DNA from: Burkholderia sp. Bp8963 | Lineage (GTDB): Bacteria > Pseudomonadota > Gammaproteobacteria > Burkholderiales > Burkholderiaceae | Assembly (NCBI RefSeq): GCF_003854275.1 | Contig: NZ_QTQP01000017.1 | Span: forward strand, 1 to 64,000 | Length of the DNA: 64,000 nucleotides | Direction: 5' to 3' | Shown here: positions 8,354 through 16,977 of the stretch, piece after piece | Layout of the letters: each line of letters begins with the position of its first letter | Numbering within the stretch: position 1 is the stretch's first letter | Position numbers and translations under genes: made by a program | The notes under the pieces: generated by a model | Told to the model about the DNA's origin: nothing | Database searches by the model: none | What the model saw: the letters and a program-made list of their open reading frames with translations, nothing else

Positions 8354-8376
8354 AAAACACGGGCGCATGCGCGCCC
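8354..8376 (-). terminator. Terminator of the ribB-ribH-nusB operon
   Basis: On the minus strand GGGCGC (8376-8371) pairs with GCGCCC (8366-8361) across GCAT, followed by GTGTTTTC. Confidence 0.6.
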
Positions 8377-8384
8377 GCGAAGGA

Positions 8385-8822
8385 TCAGCCGTTGCGGCGC
8401 GCCTGCGTTTCGGCGGGGCGCAGTTGCGCGGCGAGCTTGTCGAGCACGCCGTTCACGTACTTGTAGCCGTCGGAGCCGCCAAACGTCTTGGTCAGCTCGA
8501 CTGCTTCGTTGATGATCACGCGGTACGGCGTCTCGAGGTGGTGCGTGAGCTCGAACGTCGCGATCAGCAGCACCGCCCGTTCGATCGGGGAGAGCTGGTC
8601 GATCGGACGGTCGAGGCAGGGCGTGAGCGCTTCCGCGAGCGTTGCGTGCTCGCGGATCACGCCGTGCAGGATCGCGTCGAGGAGGTCCTTGTCAGCCTTG
8701 TCGTAACCCAGCGCGCCGCGCAGTTGCGCGTCGATCTCGCCTGAAGACGCGTTCGACAGCAGCCACTGATACAGGCCTTGCGTCGCCAGTTCGCGCGATT
8801 GTCGGCGGGCGCTCTTCTTCAT
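8385..8822 (-). CDS. nusB: Transcription antitermination factor NusB
   Basis: A 145-residue all-helical RNA-binding protein of standard length. [20 protein letters not shown] at the N-terminus and the arginine-rich first helix fit NusB, which binds boxA RNA with NusE/S10 for rRNA antitermination. [18 protein letters not shown] and [18 protein letters not shown] are the most conserved stretches. The ATG overlaps the ribH stop codon by four bases (ATGA), indicating translational coupling. It is the last gene of the ribB-ribH-nusB operon. Confidence 0.96.
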   Translation of the reverse strand: MKKSARRQSRELATQGLYQWLLSNASSGEIDAQLRGALGYDKADKDLLDAILHGVIREHATLAEALTPCLDRPIDQLSPIERAVLLIATFELTHHLETPYRVIINEAVELTKTFGGSDGYKYVNGVLDKLAAQLRPAETQARRNG

Positions 8823-9334
8823 GCGCGCTCCTCTTCGTCGTCTTCGTCTTCTTCTTCGTCTTCCTCGTCGCCGAGCTGGTCGAGCGCCATCGTCAGGTTG
8901 GCCATCTCGACCGCGACGCGCGCCGCGTCACGACCCTTTTCGGTCATGCGCGCGACGGCCTGTTCGTCGGTGTCGGTCGTCAGCACCGCGTTCGCGATCG
9001 GCAGGTTGAAGTCGAGGCCGATGCGGGTGATGCCCGCGCCGCTCTCGTTCGACACGAGTTCGAAGTGGTAGGTCTCGCCGCGGATCACCGCGCCGAGCGC
9101 GATCAGCGCGTCGAACTGGCCGCTTTCTGCGAGCTTCTGCAGCGCGAGCGGGATTTCCAGCGCGCCCGGCACCGACACGAGCAGCACGTCTTCGCCGGAG
9201 ACGCCGAGGCGCTCCAGCTCTTCAACACATGCGTCCGCGAGGCCGTTGCACACGGGCTCGTTGAAGCGGGATTGCACGATGCCGATACGCAGGCCGTCGC
9301 CCTCGAGATTCGGTTGGTATTGTCCGATTTCCAT
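8819..9334 (-). CDS. ribH: 6,7-dimethyl-8-ribityllumazine synthase
   Basis: A 171-residue lumazine synthase, the penultimate enzyme of riboflavin synthesis. It condenses 5-amino-6-ribitylaminouracil with dihydroxybutanone phosphate. [13 protein letters not shown] binds substrate, [12 protein letters not shown] and [15 protein letters not shown] are signature motifs, and the histidine of TYHFE is the general base. The enzyme proper ends near residue 155; a tail of about 15 almost purely acidic residues ([16 protein letters not shown]) follows, absent from E. coli RibE. It sits between ribB(X) and nusB. Confidence 0.96.
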   Translation of the reverse strand: MEIGQYQPNLEGDGLRIGIVQSRFNEPVCNGLADACVEELERLGVSGEDVLLVSVPGALEIPLALQKLAESGQFDALIALGAVIRGETYHFELVSNESGAGITRIGLDFNLPIANAVLTTDTDEQAVARMTEKGRDAARVAVEMANLTMALDQLGDEEDEEEDEDDEEERA

Positions 9335-9388
9335 GATCTTGGTCCGTGGTGTGGATAAGCGGTTATAAGGCGAAAGCGCCGTAATGGG

Positions 9389-10534
9389 TTACGCGTGCGG
9401 CGTCGAGCCGCAGGCCTTGGCTTCGGCGCCGGGCATCGGGATGAAGCCCGTGACTTCGAGGCCGTAGCCGGACATGCTGCCCAGCTTGCGCGGATTCGAC
9501 AGCACCTGCATCTTGCTGACGCCGACGTCGCGCAGGATCTGCGCGCCGATGCCAAACGTCTTGAAATCGACCGGCCGGCGCTTCAGCACCGCAGCCTTCT
9601 CTTCCTCGTCGAACGCCTTGAAGACGTCGACCAGGTGATCCTTCGTGTCGCCGCAGTTGAGCAGCACGATCACGCCGTGGTCGCGCTGCGCGATCTCGCG
9701 CATCGCCGCGTCGAGCGTCCACGAGTGCGTCGACACGCCGGTTTCGAGCAGGTCGAGCACCGACAGCGGCTCGTGCACGCGCACCGGCGTATCGACGTCC
9801 GGCGACGGCGTGCCGCGCACCAGCGCGATGTGCGGCGAGCCGGTCGGCTGGTCACGGTACAGCACCGCGCGGAACGCGCCGTGCGCGGTCTGCATCGTGC
9901 GCTCGGCGACGCGCTCGATGATCGACTCGGTGCGGCTGCGGTAGTGGATCAGGTCGGCGATCGTGCCGATCTTCAGGCCGTGTTCCCTGGCGAACTCGAT
10001 CAGGTCGGGCAGGCGGGCCATCGTCCCGTCGTCCTTGATGATCTCGCAGATCACCGCGGCGGGCGTGAGGCCCGCGAGCGCGGTGAAGTCGCAGCCGGCC
10101 TCGGTGTGGCCCGCGCGCACGAGCACGCCGCCCGGCTGCGCCATGATCGGGAACACGTGGCCCGGCTGCACGATCTGCTCGGGCCGCACGTCGTGCGCGA
10201 CCGCCGTGGCGATCGTGTGTGCGCGGTCGGCGGCGGAAATCCCGGTCGTCACGCCTTCGGCGGCTTCGATGCTGACCGTGAACGCGGTACCGTATTGCGT
10301 GCCGTTGCGGTACGTCATCAGCGGCAGGTGTAGCTGCTTGCAGCGTTCCTGCGTCAACGTCAGACAAATCAGGCCGCGGCCGTACTTCGCCATGAAGTTG
10401 ATCGCTTCCGGCGTGACGAATTCGGCGGCGATCACCAGATCGCCTTCGTTTTCGCGGTCTTCTTCGTCAACCAGGATCACCATCCGGCCGGCTTTCAGCT
10501 CGGCAATGATCTCGGGCGTGGAGGCGAGCGTCAT
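9389..10534 (-). CDS. ribB: 3,4-dihydroxy-2-butanone-4-phosphate synthase with degenerate GTP cyclohydrolase II domain (RibBX type)
   Basis: A 381-residue two-domain protein. Residues 1-205 are an intact RibB domain: [20 protein letters not shown] holds the acidic metal-binding loop, and [15 protein letters not shown] and AVICEI are conserved. It converts ribulose 5-phosphate to the four-carbon riboflavin precursor. Residues 215-370 align with GTP cyclohydrolase II ([27 protein letters not shown]) but the region that should carry the three zinc cysteines has none. Cyclohydrolase II activity is therefore unlikely and a separate RibA should exist elsewhere. Annotation pipelines often call it RibBA. 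Gap to ribH is 54 bases. Confidence 0.92.
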   Translation of the reverse strand: MTLASTPEIIAELKAGRMVILVDEEDRENEGDLVIAAEFVTPEAINFMAKYGRGLICLTLTQERCKQLHLPLMTYRNGTQYGTAFTVSIEAAEGVTTGISAADRAHTIATAVAHDVRPEQIVQPGHVFPIMAQPGGVLVRAGHTEAGCDFTALAGLTPAAVICEIIKDDGTMARLPDLIEFAREHGLKIGTIADLIHYRSRTESIIERVAERTMQTAHGAFRAVLYRDQPTGSPHIALVRGTPSPDVDTPVRVHEPLSVLDLLETGVSTHSWTLDAAMREIAQRDHGVIVLLNCGDTKDHLVDVFKAFDEEEKAAVLKRRPVDFKTFGIGAQILRDVGVSKMQVLSNPRKLGSMSGYGLEVTGFIPMPGAEAKACGSTPHA

Positions 10535-10743
10535 AAAGGGGGAGGGGCGAGAAATAGGAAAGTGCGTATTTTACGCCAGCCGGGCCGGGTTTCGGCTCGC
10601 GCGGGCGGCAGCCGCTGTACCGCGCGCCGCAAACGCCGGTGCAACCGGCCCCGGGGCCGTTCCGGCCGGCAGCGCAGGCGGAGCGTTCGCGCCGTCGTAC
10701 GGTGCGCCGGCCCGCGTGGTTCATCGTCCGATGTTCACTGTCG

Positions 10744-11250
10744 TCACGGGCGCCCGAGGAAATCGAGCTTGCCGAGTTCGACGCCGTTGTGACGCAGGAT
10801 GTCGTACGCGGTCGTCACGTGGAAGAAGAAGTTCGGCAGCACAAAATCCAGCAGGTACGACTGGCCCGTGAATTCGAGCGGGCCGACGCGCATCTTCAGC
10901 ACGATCTGGCGCGCTTCCGAGCCGTCGATCTGCGCGGCGTCGAAGCCGTTCAGGTAGTCGATGGTCTTCTGCAGGCGTGCGTGCAGCTCGTCGAACGTCT
11001 GCTCGACGTCCGCGTAGCTCGGGATCTCGACCCCCGCGAGCCGCGCGGCGCAGCCCTTGGCGGTGTCGGTCGCAATGTAGACCTGGCGCGCGAGCGGCAG
11101 CATGTCCGGGTACAGGCGGGCCCCGATCAGCACCGACGGGTCGATCTGCCTCGCGGCCGCATGCGCCTGCGCCTTGCCAAGAATGTGCTGCAGGTTGGTC
11201 AGGCCGCGGATCAGGACAGGCACCGAGGCCTGATACATCGAAATGGACAT
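10744..11250 (-). CDS. DUF1993 domain-containing protein
   Basis: A 168-residue protein matching the DUF1993 pattern: [20 protein letters not shown] at the start, [23 protein letters not shown] in the middle and [19 protein letters not shown] near the end. The family is related to DinB-like four-helix bundles and has no established function. Start 11250 is supported by GAGGAA upstream and by agreement with family N-termini. It is transcribed divergently from the diguanylate cyclase gene and not closely linked to the ribB operon (209-base gap). Confidence 0.85.
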   Translation of the reverse strand: MSISMYQASVPVLIRGLTNLQHILGKAQAHAAARQIDPSVLIGARLYPDMLPLARQVYIATDTAKGCAARLAGVEIPSYADVEQTFDELHARLQKTIDYLNGFDAAQIDGSEARQIVLKMRVGPLEFTGQSYLLDFVLPNFFFHVTTAYDILRHNGVELGKLDFLGRP

Positions 11251-11674
11251 GGACGGTTCCTCGAAGGGGACGATCATGCGCGCGCCGGCACGCGACGTGC
11301 CTCGGCGCGTGATGCACGCATCATGCAATGAGGCGGCGGAATTGCCGCTGCAGCATCATAGCGCGGCGGCATCGCGCGTGCGTGTCGCCGGCCGAACGGA
11401 CAAGGCCAGCATTTGCGCCTGGCCGGACGGACGAGTCGCGACCGGCCGCGCGTACCGGTTAGAATGCGCGCAGCACATCCGCCTTCCGGGCGGATACTCC
11501 AAAACGTCGGGCGTGATGCGTCGTGCCCGTGCCAACGGCCATCGGGCGGCCGGCTCCGCGCATGTTGCGCGGCACGGCCGGCCCCTGCCGGGCGCCGGCT
11601 GCGCGCATTGCATGGCGCGCCGGCGGGGGCGCATGCGCCGGCGTTTGGCGATCTCGATCGGATGCTCCCCGGAC
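11251..11674. other. Intergenic region between DUF1993 and the diguanylate cyclase gene
   Basis: 424 bases with no gene I can support. The cyclase frame stays open upstream to 11243, but the translated segment is Arg/Ala-rich with no domain. A TAGAAT hexamer at about 11460 may be a rightward -10 element; no good -35 partner was found. Confidence 0.35.
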
Positions 11675-12865
11675 ATGTCGACTCCCGCCGTTCTGCTGCT
11701 CGTCCTGCTGATCAACTGCGTCGCGACGTCGGCGGTGCTCGGCTCGCTGTGGCGCGCCGACGTGCCGGGCGTGCGCCGCTGGCTCGCGTCGCAGGCGCTG
11801 CTCGCGATGGCGGTCGGCGCGTTGCTCGCCGCGCCGTCGTCGCCGGCGGTCATCGCCGTCGCCGGTACGCTGTACGTCTGCGCAACGCTCGCGATCCTGC
11901 AGGGCTTCCGGCAATTCTTCGGCGTGCGGCCCGTGCATCGTGCCGAGCTGGCTGCTGCGACGCTGCTGGCGGCTGCGCTCGTCGGCTGCGCATTGGCCGG
12001 ATCGCTGCCGAACCTGCGCGTCGTGCTCGTGTCCGCGATGGCCGTGTACGTCCGCGTCGCGATCGGCTGGCTTGCCTATCGGCGGCGGCCCGTGCACCGT
12101 CCGGCATTCGCTTACGGGTTCGTGTGGGTGGTCGCGATCGCCGGGGCAATCGTCCAGTTCGCGCGCGGCGCCGCGTTCGCGCTCGGGCAGCGCGCCGACA
12201 CGTCGCCGCTGCATCCGGCGCCGCTGAACGTCGTGTTCATCGCGCTCGGCGTGCTGAGCCTGCTGTGCCTGTCGATGGGCGTCGTGATGCTCGCGCACGA
12301 CCGCATGGCCGAACGTCTCGAGCGGCTCGCGACCATCGACGGCCTGACCGGCGCGCTGATGCGCGGCGCGTTTCTCGACCAGGCCGAGCAGTGCTGCCGG
12401 CGCGCGGCGCGCACGGGTGCGCCGCTGTCGCTCGTCATCGTCGACCTCGACCACTTCAAGACCATCAACGATCGCCACGGACATGCGGCGGGCGATCACG
12501 CGCTCGAGCATTTTGCCGCGGTCGTGTCCGTCGGCATCCGGCCGTGCGACCTGTTCGGGCGGCTCGGGGGCGAAGAGTTCGCGGTGCTTTGTCCGGACAC
12601 GGTTGCCGCCGACGCGACGCGCGCGATCGAGCGCCTGCGTGCGTCGCTGGCGCGCGCCGCGGGAGCGGCTGCGAGCAGCGGCGGCATCGGGTTCACGTTC
12701 AGCGCGGGCGTGGCCGAGCGCGCCACCGACGAGCCGTTGTCGCAGCTGATGGCCCGCGCCGATGCCGCGCTCTATGCGGCGAAGGCGGCCGGGCGCGACC
12801 GCGTGATCGTCGCGCCGGCGCAGCGCGCGGGCGTCGCGGCTGAATCCAGGCAACGCGTCGCCTGA
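11675..12865 (+). CDS. Membrane-bound diguanylate cyclase (GGDEF)
   Basis: A 396-residue protein with about six transmembrane helices in residues 1-205 and a C-terminal GGDEF domain that makes cyclic di-GMP from two GTP. The domain starts at RLATIDGLTGALMRGAF, has VIVDLDHFKTINDRHGHAAGD (metal/GTP site) and an intact GGEEF signature. RPCD sits five residues before the signature and matches the RxxD product-inhibition site. No periplasmic sensor domain is evident; the helices form a MASE-like input. The start (MSTPAVLLLVLL) is chosen where hydrophobic sequence begins; no clear ribosome-binding site, so start confidence is low. Confidence 0.88.
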   Translation: MSTPAVLLLVLLINCVATSAVLGSLWRADVPGVRRWLASQALLAMAVGALLAAPSSPAVIAVAGTLYVCATLAILQGFRQFFGVRPVHRAELAAATLLAAALVGCALAGSLPNLRVVLVSAMAVYVRVAIGWLAYRRRPVHRPAFAYGFVWVVAIAGAIVQFARGAAFALGQRADTSPLHPAPLNVVFIALGVLSLLCLSMGVVMLAHDRMAERLERLATIDGLTGALMRGAFLDQAEQCCRRAARTGAPLSLVIVDLDHFKTINDRHGHAAGDHALEHFAAVVSVGIRPCDLFGRLGGEEFAVLCPDTVAADATRAIERLRASLARAAGAAASSGGIGFTFSAGVAERATDEPLSQLMARADAALYAAKAAGRDRVIVAPAQRAGVAAESRQRVA

Positions 12866-12930
12866 AGGGAAGGTCGTCGCGACCTGCCGCCGTCACACGC
12901 GTGCATGACGGGCGCGAAGACCAGGCCGGA

Positions 12931-12965
12931 TAAAAAAAACGCCAACCCTTACGGGTTGGCGTTTC
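12931..12965 (-). terminator. Terminator of aceA
   Basis: On the minus strand an 11-bp stem (12963-12953 with 12948-12938, AACGCCAACCC arms) with a four-base loop is followed by a run of T opposite the A run at 12932-12939. Confidence 0.87.
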
Positions 12966-12984
12966 GCTTGTGGTACTACGGGTA

Positions 12985-14568
12985 TCAGAACTGGTTCATC
13001 GTGTTGTCTTTACCCGCCGCTTTCAGGGCCGCGTCGCCGCTGAAATACTCCTTGTGGTCGTCACCGATGTCCGAGCCGGACATGTTCTGGTGCTTGACGC
13101 AGGCGATGCCCTGGCGGATTTCCTTGCGCTGCACGCCAGCCACGTAACCCAGCATGCCCTGGTCGCCGAAGTATTCCTTGGCCAGGTTGTCCGTCGACAG
13201 TGCGGCCGTGTGGTAGGTCGGCAGCGTAATCAGGTGGTGGAAGATACCGGCTTCGCGCGACGCGTCGGCCTGGAACGTACGGATCTTTTCGTCGGCGAGC
13301 GCCGCCAGTTCGGTCTGATCGTATTCCACGCTCATCAGCTGCGCGCGGTCGTATGCCGACACATCCTTGCCTGCGGCCTTCAGCGCGTCATACGCCTGCT
13401 GGCGGAAGTTCAGCGTCCAGTTGAACGACGGGCTGTTGTTGTACACCAGCTTGGCGTTCGGGATGACCTTGCGGATCTCGCTGACCATGCCGCCGATCTG
13501 GGCGATATGCGGTTTTTCGGTTTCGATCCACAGCAGGTCGGCGCCGTTTTGCAGCGACGTGATGCAATCCAGTACGCAGCGCGCTTCGCCCGTGCCGGCG
13601 CGGAACTGGAACAGGTTGCTCGGCAGGCGCTTCGGACGCAGCAGCTTGCCGTCGCGCTTGATGACGACGTCACCGTTGCCCAGTGCGTCGGCCGAAATTT
13701 CGTCGCAATCGAGGAACGAATTGTATTGGTCGCCCAGGTCGCCCGGCGTGTGGGTCACGGCGATCTGCTTGGTCAGGCCGGCGCCCAGCGAGTCGGTACG
13801 GGCCACGATGACGCCGTCGTCCACGCCCAGTTCCAGGAACGCGTAGCGGACGGCACGGATCTTGGCCAGGAAGTCCTCGTGCGGCACGGTGACCTTGCCA
13901 TCCTGGTGGCCGCACTGCTTCTCGTCGGACACCTGGTTTTCGATCTGAATGCAGCATGCGCCCGCTTCGATGAACTGCTTGGCCAGCAGGTAGGTTGCTT
14001 CGGCGTTGCCGAAACCCGCGTCGATGTCGGCGATGATGGGCACGACGTGGGTGACGTGGTTGTCGATCTTTTGCTGGATGGCGGCCTTGGCAGCAGCGTC
14101 TTTGGCAGCATCCAGCTCGCGGAACAGGCCGCCCAGTTCACGGGCGTCGGCCTGGCGCAGGAACGTGTACAGCTCGCGGATCAGCGCGCTGACGGAGGTT
14201 TTTTCGTGCATCGACTGGTCCGGCAGCGGACCGAACTCGGAGCGCAGCGCGGCCACCATCCAGCCGGACAGGTACAGGTAGCGGCGCTCGGTGCTGTTGA
14301 AGTGCTTCTTGATGGAGATCATCTTCTGCTGGCCGATGAAGCCGTGCCAGCAACCCAGCGACTGCGTGTACTTGGCCGGGTCGGCATCGTAGGCGGCCAT
14401 GTCGGCGCGCATGATCTTCGCGGTGTACCTGGCGATGTCCAGGCCCGTCTTGAACTTGTTCTGGGCACGCATGCGAGCGGCATATTCGGGATTGATCGCA
14501 TCCCACGCGCTGCCGTGTGCCTCTTTCAAACCGGCAACTGCCTTGATGTCGTCCTGATACTGGGCCAT
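12985..14568 (-). CDS. aceA: Isocitrate lyase
   Basis: A 527-residue isocitrate lyase of the longer Pseudomonas/Burkholderia type. It splits isocitrate to glyoxylate and succinate, the entry step of the glyoxylate shunt during growth on acetate or fatty acids. The catalytic cysteine is in EKQCGHQDGKVTVP (KQCGH here for the KKCGH of enteric enzymes), and IADIDAGFGNAEATY and YNNSPSFNW are conserved. Start 14568 (MAQYQDDIKAVAG) is preceded by CAGGAGA. Its promoter is overlapped by an 18-bp palindrome. The codon choice is slightly less GC-extreme than its neighbours, as in many highly expressed genes. No malate synthase is in the window. Confidence 0.96.
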   Translation of the reverse strand: MAQYQDDIKAVAGLKEAHGSAWDAINPEYAARMRAQNKFKTGLDIARYTAKIMRADMAAYDADPAKYTQSLGCWHGFIGQQKMISIKKHFNSTERRYLYLSGWMVAALRSEFGPLPDQSMHEKTSVSALIRELYTFLRQADARELGGLFRELDAAKDAAAKAAIQQKIDNHVTHVVPIIADIDAGFGNAEATYLLAKQFIEAGACCIQIENQVSDEKQCGHQDGKVTVPHEDFLAKIRAVRYAFLELGVDDGVIVARTDSLGAGLTKQIAVTHTPGDLGDQYNSFLDCDEISADALGNGDVVIKRDGKLLRPKRLPSNLFQFRAGTGEARCVLDCITSLQNGADLLWIETEKPHIAQIGGMVSEIRKVIPNAKLVYNNSPSFNWTLNFRQQAYDALKAAGKDVSAYDRAQLMSVEYDQTELAALADEKIRTFQADASREAGIFHHLITLPTYHTAALSTDNLAKEYFGDQGMLGYVAGVQRKEIRQGIACVKHQNMSGSDIGDDHKEYFSGDAALKAAGKDNTMNQF

Positions 14569-14679
14569 GTGAATCTCCTGAGAAGAAAGCGCGTTTGAAA
14601 AGATGCTTGAGCGTGCCGCTGCGTTTGTCGAAGCGAACTGCATGACCAAATAGTAACGCCGCCTTGATGCGTTTCGGTG

Positions 14680-14704
14680 ATGTCTTATATAAGACATAAG
14701 ACAT
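14680..14704 (-). promoter_or_regulatory. Palindromic operator of aceA
   Basis: ATGTCTTATATAAGACAT at 14680-14697 is an 18-bp perfect palindrome. A third copy of the ATAAGACAT half-site overlaps it at 14696-14704. It covers the predicted -10 and start of the aceA promoter, so a repressor is the simplest reading. The regulator is not identified. Confidence 0.65.
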
Positions 14705-14724
14705 TATTTTTTCTTATTTTTCAA
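14696..14724 (-). promoter_or_regulatory. Predicted aceA promoter
   Basis: Read on the minus strand, TTGAAA (14724-14719) and TCTTAT (14701-14696) with a 17-bp spacer in an AT-rich patch. The 5' leader would be about 120 nt. Confidence 0.5.
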
Positions 14725-15190
14725 TGAGATAGATCGCTATTTTTGCGATGTAAAACATGTTTTCAAGCGGCGAAAAGACGGTGCTGCGGAAACCCGGCGT
14801 GAGTTCCGCAATGTGAAACGCGCTTTCGGGTGCTGGAGGCAGGGGGCAAGCACGGATGGCTCGAGCCGCGATGGCTGGGGGAGTAATTGTGTAGACAGGA
14901 CGGCCGCCTGACGGCGGACAAGGCGGGGGTGAATCGGTCGTGCCTGCATCCGGGCTGGCCGCTGCCTTCACGGAAATCAAGGAACTGCAGCGGCTACTCG
15001 GGAAGAAGACGGCGCGGCAGGCAGCCGGGTTGAGCGTGCAGGGAAAGCTACTTTCTGGCGCCTTGACCCTGTACTTGGCGCCGGAAATGACGATATGCGG
15101 TCAAGCATACCGTCACGTAACACTGGCTGAAGCTGGCTGAAGCTGGATGCTACGAGATGACCCTATATGGCCGATCAGCCGAAAGTCGCG
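14725..15190. other. Gene-poor region between aceA and ribE
   Basis: Together with the aceA promoter this makes 622 bases without an intact gene. It holds an AT-rich aceA upstream flank, a probable transposase remnant near 14961-15005, and a short ACTGGCTGAAGCTGG tandem duplication near 15123-15146. An 88-codon minus-strand frame here lacks any domain or ribosome-binding site. Confidence 0.4.
14940..15020 (+). pseudogene. Remnant of an IS3-type transposase (orfA-like)
   Basis: The plus-strand frame reads [15 protein letters not shown], which resembles the leucine-zipper/linker region of IS3-family OrfA proteins ([19 protein letters not shown] pattern). The similarity stops after the KKT, where Ala/Arg/Gln-rich unrelated sequence follows. 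If correct it is a decayed footprint of a past insertion; no inverted repeats or target duplication were found. Confidence 0.4.
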
Positions 15191-15826
15191 TTATTTCAAC
15201 GGCTTTTGGTCATCCTGAGACGTCGACAGCATCCTTTCGACGTACCGCGCGATCATGTCGACTTCGAGATTGACGAGGCTGCCGGCCTTCAGGTGGCGCA
15301 GCGTCGTGACCTCGACCGTATGCGGAATCAGGTTGATCGAGAATTCGCAGCCGTCGGCGCGGTCGGTGACCGCGTTGACGGTCAGGCTTACGCCATTGAC
15401 CGTGATCGAGCCCTTGTACGCGAGATAGCGGCCGAGTTCGCGCGGCGCGACGATGCGCAGCTCGTGCGACTCGCCGACCGGCGCGAAGTGCGACACGGTG
15501 CCGAGCCCGTCGACGTGGCCCGACACGATGTGTCCGCCGAGCCGGTCGTGTGCGCGCAGCGCCTTTTCCAGATTGACGTCGCCGGGCTCCGCGAGACCGA
15601 CCGTGCGGTTCAGGCTCTCGCGCGACACTTCGACGTCGAATCCGGCGTCGGTCTTCTCGATTACCGTCATGCACGCGCCCTGGATCGCGATGCTGTCGCC
15701 GAGCGCGACGTCGGCGAGGTCGAGCCCGCCGGCCTGCACGGCCAGGCGCACGCCGGCATCGGGCGATGCGCCGAGCGGTTCGATCGATTCAATGCGGCCG
15801 ACAGCCGCGACAATTCCGGTAAACAT
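15191..15826 (-). CDS. ribE: Riboflavin synthase alpha subunit
   Basis: A 211-residue riboflavin synthase made of two tandem lumazine-binding barrels. It dismutates two lumazines to riboflavin. MFTGIVAAVGRIESI starts barrel 1, which also contains GDSIAIQGACMTV. GGHIVSGHVDGLG starts barrel 2, with GSITVNGVSLTVNAV as the matching motif. The start at 15826 gives the universal MFTGI N-terminus and lies 14 bases after the ribD stop. It is the last gene of the hemL-ribD-ribE operon. Some authors call this enzyme RibC. Confidence 0.96.
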   Translation of the reverse strand: MFTGIVAAVGRIESIEPLGASPDAGVRLAVQAGGLDLADVALGDSIAIQGACMTVIEKTDAGFDVEVSRESLNRTVGLAEPGDVNLEKALRAHDRLGGHIVSGHVDGLGTVSHFAPVGESHELRIVAPRELGRYLAYKGSITVNGVSLTVNAVTDRADGCEFSINLIPHTVEVTTLRHLKAGSLVNLEVDMIARYVERMLSTSQDDQKPLK

Positions 15827-15840
15827 CGTGACGATTCCGT

Positions 15841-16962
15841 TCAATGAGAGGCGGTGGGCGGCGCGAAGCGCGCCAGGATCCGCAGATCGTCGCCGATCCG
15901 CTCGATGTGGTGAAACGTGAGCCGCGCGCGGGCGTCGAGGCTCGCCGGCGCGGCGAGGTCGAACATGCCGGCCGCGTCGGCGCCGAGCAGGCTCGGCGCG
16001 AGATAGACCAGCAGTTCGTCGACACAGTGCTCGCGCAGCAGCGAGCCGTTCAGCTTGTGGCCGGCCTCGACGTGCAGTTCGTTGATGCCGCGTGCGCCGA
16101 GCGTCATCAGCAGCGCCGGCAGGTCGACCTTGCCATACGCGTTCGGCAGCGGCACGATTTCCGCGCCGCGCGCCTTCAGCGCAGTCGCGCGCGCTTCGCC
16201 CGCGTCGTCGAGCCGGCCGCAGAAAATCAGCAGCGGCGCGCCTTCGAGTAGGTGCGCGTCGAGCGGCAGCTCGAGCCGGCTGTCGACCAGCACGCGCAGC
16301 GGCTGGCGCGGTGTGTCGATGCCGCGCACGGTCAGTTGCGGGTTGTCCTCGCGCACGGTGCCGATGCCGGTGAGGATCGCGCACGCGCGCGCGCGCCACG
16401 CATGGCCGTCGAGCCGCGCGTCGTCGCCGGTGATCCACTGGCTCTCGCCGGACGGCAGCGCGGTGCGGCCGTCGAGCGACGCGGCGGTCTTCATCCGCAC
16501 CCACGGGCGGCCGCGCGTCATCCGCGACACGAAGCCGATGTTGAGCTCGCCCGCTTCATGCGCGAGCAGCCCGCAACGCACGTCGATGCCCGCGTCGCGC
16601 AGCACGCCGAGGCCGCGCCCCGACACCTGCGGATTCGGGTCTTCCATCGCGGCGACGACCTTCGCGACGCGCGCGTCGATCAGCGCGTTCGCGCACGGCG
16701 GCGTGCGGCCGAAGTGGCTGCACGGCTCGAGCGTTACGTAAACGGTCGCGCCCGCGACGTCGTGGCCGCGCGAACGCGCATTCTTCAGCGCCTGCACTTC
16801 AGCGTGATCCTGGCCGGCCGGCTGAGTGAAACCTTCGCCGATCACGTCGCCGTCCTTGACGATCACGCAGCCAACGCGCGGGTTCGGCGTCGTCGTGTAC
16901 ATCCCGCGCGCGGCCAGCGCGAGCGCGCGCTGCATGTGGGCGAAATCGGTGTCCGAGAACAT
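15841..16962 (-). CDS. ribD: Bifunctional riboflavin deaminase/reductase RibD
   Basis: A 373-residue two-domain enzyme. Residues 1-145 form the zinc deaminase domain with HAEVQAL (His and catalytic Glu) and PCSHFGRTPPC (zinc cysteines). Residues 150-365 are the NADPH-dependent ribityl reductase (RMKTAASLDGRTAL, WITGDDAR, ELHVEAGHKLNGSLL). Together they carry out steps 2 and 3 of the pyrimidine branch of riboflavin synthesis. All zinc ligands are present. The gene starts 15 bases after hemL. Confidence 0.96.
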   Translation of the reverse strand: MFSDTDFAHMQRALALAARGMYTTTPNPRVGCVIVKDGDVIGEGFTQPAGQDHAEVQALKNARSRGHDVAGATVYVTLEPCSHFGRTPPCANALIDARVAKVVAAMEDPNPQVSGRGLGVLRDAGIDVRCGLLAHEAGELNIGFVSRMTRGRPWVRMKTAASLDGRTALPSGESQWITGDDARLDGHAWRARACAILTGIGTVREDNPQLTVRGIDTPRQPLRVLVDSRLELPLDAHLLEGAPLLIFCGRLDDAGEARATALKARGAEIVPLPNAYGKVDLPALLMTLGARGINELHVEAGHKLNGSLLREHCVDELLVYLAPSLLGADAAGMFDLAAPASLDARARLTFHHIERIGDDLRILARFAPPTASH

Positions 16963-16977
16963 CCGCGCGGCCCCGGG

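Noticed and set aside
5948-8512. 854-codon plus-strand frame across the transglycosylase and aminotransferase genes
   Set aside because: Arg/Ala/Gly-rich shadow of real genes in other frames, typical of 68% GC DNA; no domains or ribosome-binding site.
10535-10743. FMN riboswitch upstream of ribB
   Set aside because: No conserved RFN core segments were found on the minus strand here, nor upstream of hemL-ribD.
14714-14980. 88-codon minus-strand ORF upstream of aceA
   Set aside because: No recognisable domain, no ribosome-binding site, and it overlaps the aceA promoter and operator.
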